Assembly (NCBI GenBank): GCA_947254465.1
Contig: CAMYEU010000087.1
Coordinates: forward strand, 1 to 7,115
DNA: 7,115 bases
Origin: an uncultured Gemella sp.
Lineage (GTDB): Bacteria; Bacillota; Bacilli; Staphylococcales; Gemellaceae
Direction of reading: 5' to 3'
The notes beneath the pieces were generated by a model. It saw nothing but the letters and a program-made list of their open reading frames with translations. It was not told the origin of the DNA and did no database searches. This document shows, one piece after another, positions 5,590 to 7,115 of the stretch (position 1 is its first letter; the number at the start of each line of letters is the position of its first letter). A program made the translations under genes and the position numbers.

Positions 5590-7115
5590 TTATTTTATTG
5601 TTAACATATTAGCTAACTCTAATACTTGCTTATCATCTTGAATAATACTATAATGATTTCCTTCTATATATTTCTTGTTTACCTTACCTACTAAAATAGA
5701 ATCCCAAATTTTTAGAAGTTCTTCAAAATCTCCAAAAGCTCCTTCATGATTCGTTGTAATATAATAATCAATATCGCCAAAGTAAATGTTTGGCATATAA
5801 TGCTGAGCCTCATATGATTTTTTAAAAGTTAAAAATGCTTCCTTAAATAATTCATGCGGTATATAAGAGTTTTTTGATTTATCTAGCATATTTGAATAAA
5901 TATTTAATCTTTCTTCCTCACTTTTTGAATTCAAATCACTAATAATCTTTTTATCGTTTGGTTTTTCTAAACAATCAATAATGCTTTGAATAGAAAAATC
6001 ATTAACTCCTTGATTTCTCATGTCTTGAATAACTGTACTTTGTTGTATTCCGAAATCTTGTAAAGTAATTCCAAACGCATTCAAAAAATTCAAATCTGTT
6101 ATTATACTACAAATATCTATATCGGGAAAACTACTACCCTCTATTATAGATAAGTTTTCTACTGCAATACCATTTTCCAAAAGTATTGAACCTAACTCCA
6201 AAGCAACATTCCCACTAAAACTATAACCTATAATCTGGATTTCTCTAAATTTAATTTTACTTATTTCCTCAAAAAATTCTTTAGCTAACTCCCTTACTAA
6301 TATTTTTGAATCAATTCGCAAAAATTTATTTACATCCGAAACAGCCATCAAGTAAACATCTCCTTGCCCTTGACTAACCAATTCATCTATCAATTTATCT
6401 AGTAAGCGTGTTCCCCCAAATGCTCCATGTAAAACAACCCTTATTTTTGAATTACATTTATTCTCATTTTCTTTAAAGGATTTTACCGTAATCATTTTAT
6501 CTAATTTAGAATGATCTTTCATCTCTTCATTAGTATAATTATCTTCATTTAAGACTATTTCTCTAATAGTACTTATAGATGGAGACATTAATAGTTTTCT
6601 TAATACTTGTTCAAATCTTAATTTTAAGTTAAATTTTTCTATAAGCTGTGTTGAGATCTTAGTTATTATTAATGAATTTACTCCTAGTGAATATAAATCT
6701 TCCTCAGAATCTATGTTTGTAACATCAATGACTTCTGAAAGTAATTCTTGTATTTTTTTTGTTAACTCAACATCTGACTCGGAAATATAGTTTATGTTTT
6801 TTTCGTTCAATTTTACTTCTTCTAATTTCTCTAATAAATCATTACTGATAAACTCTACATTCTCCATATGATAACCAACGATATACTGCAGTTCGAAATA
6901 TCTATCTATAAAGTCTAAAAAATCTTTTGGTATAAAATTTGAATTCTCCAAAACATAGTTTCTTTCTTCTGTACTTAAATTTTTAGCATCATTTAATTTA
7001 CCTAATTCTACATTGTAAAAATCATATTTAATTGGATTACAATCTGAACTGACTAGCAACCATTTATTGTCCATAAATTTGTTTTTATAAATAATAGATT
7101 TTAATGACATAAACC
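5590..7115 (-). CDS. NRPS C-terminal part: carrier protein and thioesterase, 5' end missing
   Basis: The final section of a nonribosomal peptide synthetase. Numbered from the first visible ATG (7108-7110): residues 1 to about 110 are unassigned; a peptidyl carrier domain spans about 113-188, with LGVNSL (142-147) and the phosphopantetheine-accepting Ser146; a thioesterase domain spans about 222-506. The thioesterase shows an oxyanion-type LHGAFGG (227-233), GYSFSG (295-300) with nucleophile Ser297, and GNHYSII (484-490) with His486. The likely third catalytic residue is Glu324 in SIIEG, where Asp is more usual. It would release the finished peptide by hydrolysis or cyclisation. The ATG at 7110 is probably internal: no ribosome binding site is visible in the five remaining bases, the frame stays open to the edge, and a carrier-thioesterase pair normally ends a larger synthetase. 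It ends in TAA overlapping the ribosome binding site of the S component, placing peptide release and ECF transport in one operon. A small stand-alone carrier-thioesterase protein is the alternative. Confidence 0.88.
   Translation of the reverse strand, partial: FMSLKSIIYKNKFMDNKWLLVSSDCNPIKYDFYNVELGKLNDAKNLSTEERNYVLENSNFIPKDFLDFIDRYFELQYIVGYHMENVEFISNDLLEKLEEVKLNEKNINYISESDVELTKKIQELLSEVIDVTNIDSEEDLYSLGVNSLIITKISTQLIEKFNLKLRFEQVLRKLLMSPSISTIREIVLNEDNYTNEEMKDHSKLDKMITVKSFKENENKCNSKIRVVLHGAFGGTRLLDKLIDELVSQGQGDVYLMAVSDVNKFLRIDSKILVRELAKEFFEEISKIKFREIQIIGYSFSGNVALELGSILLENGIAVENLSIIEGSSFPDIDICSIITDLNFLNAFGITLQDFGIQQSTVIQDMRNQGVNDFSIQSIIDCLEKPNDKKIISDLNSKSEEERLNIYSNMLDKSKNSYIPHELFKEAFLTFKKSYEAQHYMPNIYFGDIDYYITTNHEGAFGDFEELLKIWDSILVGKVNKKYIEGNHYSIIQDDKQVLELANMLTIK

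Noticed and set aside
1..7115. CRISPR array, tRNA, rRNA or insertion sequence
   Set aside because: No regularly spaced repeats, tRNA-like cloverleaf, rRNA sequence or transposase gene was seen; nearly all bases are accounted for by protein genes.

Overview
The window is AT-rich DNA with strong AGGAGG/GGAGG ribosome binding sites, very short intergenic gaps and many Lys/Ile/Asn codons. This points to a low-GC Firmicute, most likely Clostridium-like, but I cannot name the species. The first 33 bases are not biological. They match the Illumina Nextera read-2 transposase adapter, so the true sequence starts at base 34 and the window's left edge is probably a contig or read end.

Layout from left to right: (1) 34-1771, minus strand: an ABC half-transporter with fused permease and ATPase domains, missing only its last few residues because of the adapter. 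(2) 1772-1919: a compact divergent control region with a Fur-box-like palindrome and a perfect inverted repeat that encodes two face-to-face promoters. (3) 1920-2879, plus strand: an AraC-family regulator. (4) 2880-2940: a hairpin terminator between convergent genes. (5) 2941-7115, minus strand: a tightly packed operon, in transcription order an NRPS C-terminal part (carrier protein plus thioesterase), an MptD/Trep_Strep-type ECF S component, an ECF T component and a double-ATPase ECF A component.

Interpretation: the gene set fits one arm of a metallophore (siderophore) locus. The NRPS fragment would release the assembled peptide through its thioesterase. The exporter-fold ABC transporter and the ECF transporter are two different transport machines available to move the product or its metal complex. 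The AraC regulator, divergent from the ABC transporter as ybtA is from ybtP in the yersiniabactin island, would respond to the ligand, with Fur-type repression by iron on top. From memory, the equibactin locus of Streptococcus equi has a related mix of NRPS, ECF-like and YbtP/Q-like transporter genes. The metallophore role, the direction of transport and the ligand are inferred, not shown by the sequence.
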